Part shown: positions 63,833-64,000 of the stretch, piece after piece | Layout of the letters: every line of letters begins with the position of its first letter | Position numbering within the stretch: the stretch's first letter is position 1 | Source: Deltaproteobacteria bacterium | Lineage (GTDB): Bacteria > Myxococcota_A > UBA9160 > UBA4427 | DNA: 64,000 nt | Direction: 5' to 3' | NCBI GenBank assembly: GCA_002719955.1 | Contig: PBFW01000005.1 | Location: 53,471-117,470 of the forward strand | Position numbers and translations under genes: made by a program | Notes under the pieces: model-generated | Told to the model about the DNA's origin: nothing | The model's input: only the letters and a program-made list of their open reading frames with translations | The model's database searches: none

Positions 63833-64000
63833 GGTCGATCCGCCGAGAGACCGTCACCCCAGCGAGCGATTTCAGTCCCGCTTTGGCGTAAAAACGCTCC
63901 TGGATCACACAGTCCTCAGGGTTCCGGCGAGTACCAGATGGGCGAGGTATAAGCTCGCTCCTGGTGGGTCGCGGGCACGGCGCTGGGGGGCTTCCCTCCG

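Noticed and set aside
63833..64000. Possible gene start at the right edge
   Set aside because: Only short frames without motifs or ribosome sites; nothing can be supported.

Overview
The window is about 64 kb of GC-rich bacterial DNA with tightly packed genes, many GTG and TTG starts, and clear Shine-Dalgarno sites. The combination of genes suggests an uncultured, environmental, deltaproteobacterial-grade lineage (Myxococcota or Binatota-like). These genes are several F420-type luciferase-like oxidoreductases, Tat-exported flavoproteins, XrtA-style ATPase and export genes, and a histone-H1-like protein fused to a FYDLN zinc ribbon. The lineage is an inference only, because the window holds no rRNA.

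Region 1 (1-21 kb) is an accessory catabolic zone. It carries a Tat-exported KstD-like flavoprotein, SDRs, glutathione S-transferases, a Baeyer-Villiger monooxygenase, a thiolase-like/OB-fold pair, a bile-acid:sodium-type transporter and a GMC oxidoreductase/gluconate-dehydrogenase-subunit-3 pair. Six genes between 2 and 21 kb are broken: a LysR regulator, a double MaoC hydratase, an amidohydrolase, an MFS transporter, an old-yellow-enzyme/dienoyl-CoA-reductase-like protein and a haloalkane dehalogenase. Some lesions lie at homopolymers and could be assembly errors, but at least four genes have lost internal or terminal segments, so real decay is likely.

Region 2 (21-41 kb) is mostly housekeeping. 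It has an initiator tRNA, an acyl-CoA-dehydrogenase-fold monooxygenase, a lipoprotein/response-regulator-PilZ/coiled-coil operon, a ROK kinase, a GHL10-queA-tgt operon for queuosine, a lytic transglycosylase, the H1-FYDLN protein, a TetR operon, and the co-directional chain mutL-miaA-der-yfgM.

Region 3 (41-50 kb) is a cell-surface and regulatory block. It has a degenerate sigma-54-type AAA+ protein, a nitrilase-family amidase, an FHA protein, a polysaccharide export lipoprotein, an ExeA/XrtA-type ATPase, and a convergent carbamoyltransferase-SxtJ-DUF5989 cassette, then small zinc-ribbon and helical proteins and a CPBP protease.

Region 4 (50-64 kb) is a second, largely intact catabolic block. 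It has a BKACE enzyme with a D-aminoacylase-type amidohydrolase, two SDRs, an amidohydrolase-2 enzyme, three F420-type LLM oxidoreductases, a CMD-family protein, and a DUF1214-like/sulfotransferase/MFS operon. Regions 1 and 4 share families (LLM, SDR, amidohydrolase-2, MFS), which suggests oxidation and CoA-linked breakdown of hydrophobic or steroid-like compounds. No complete known pathway is present.
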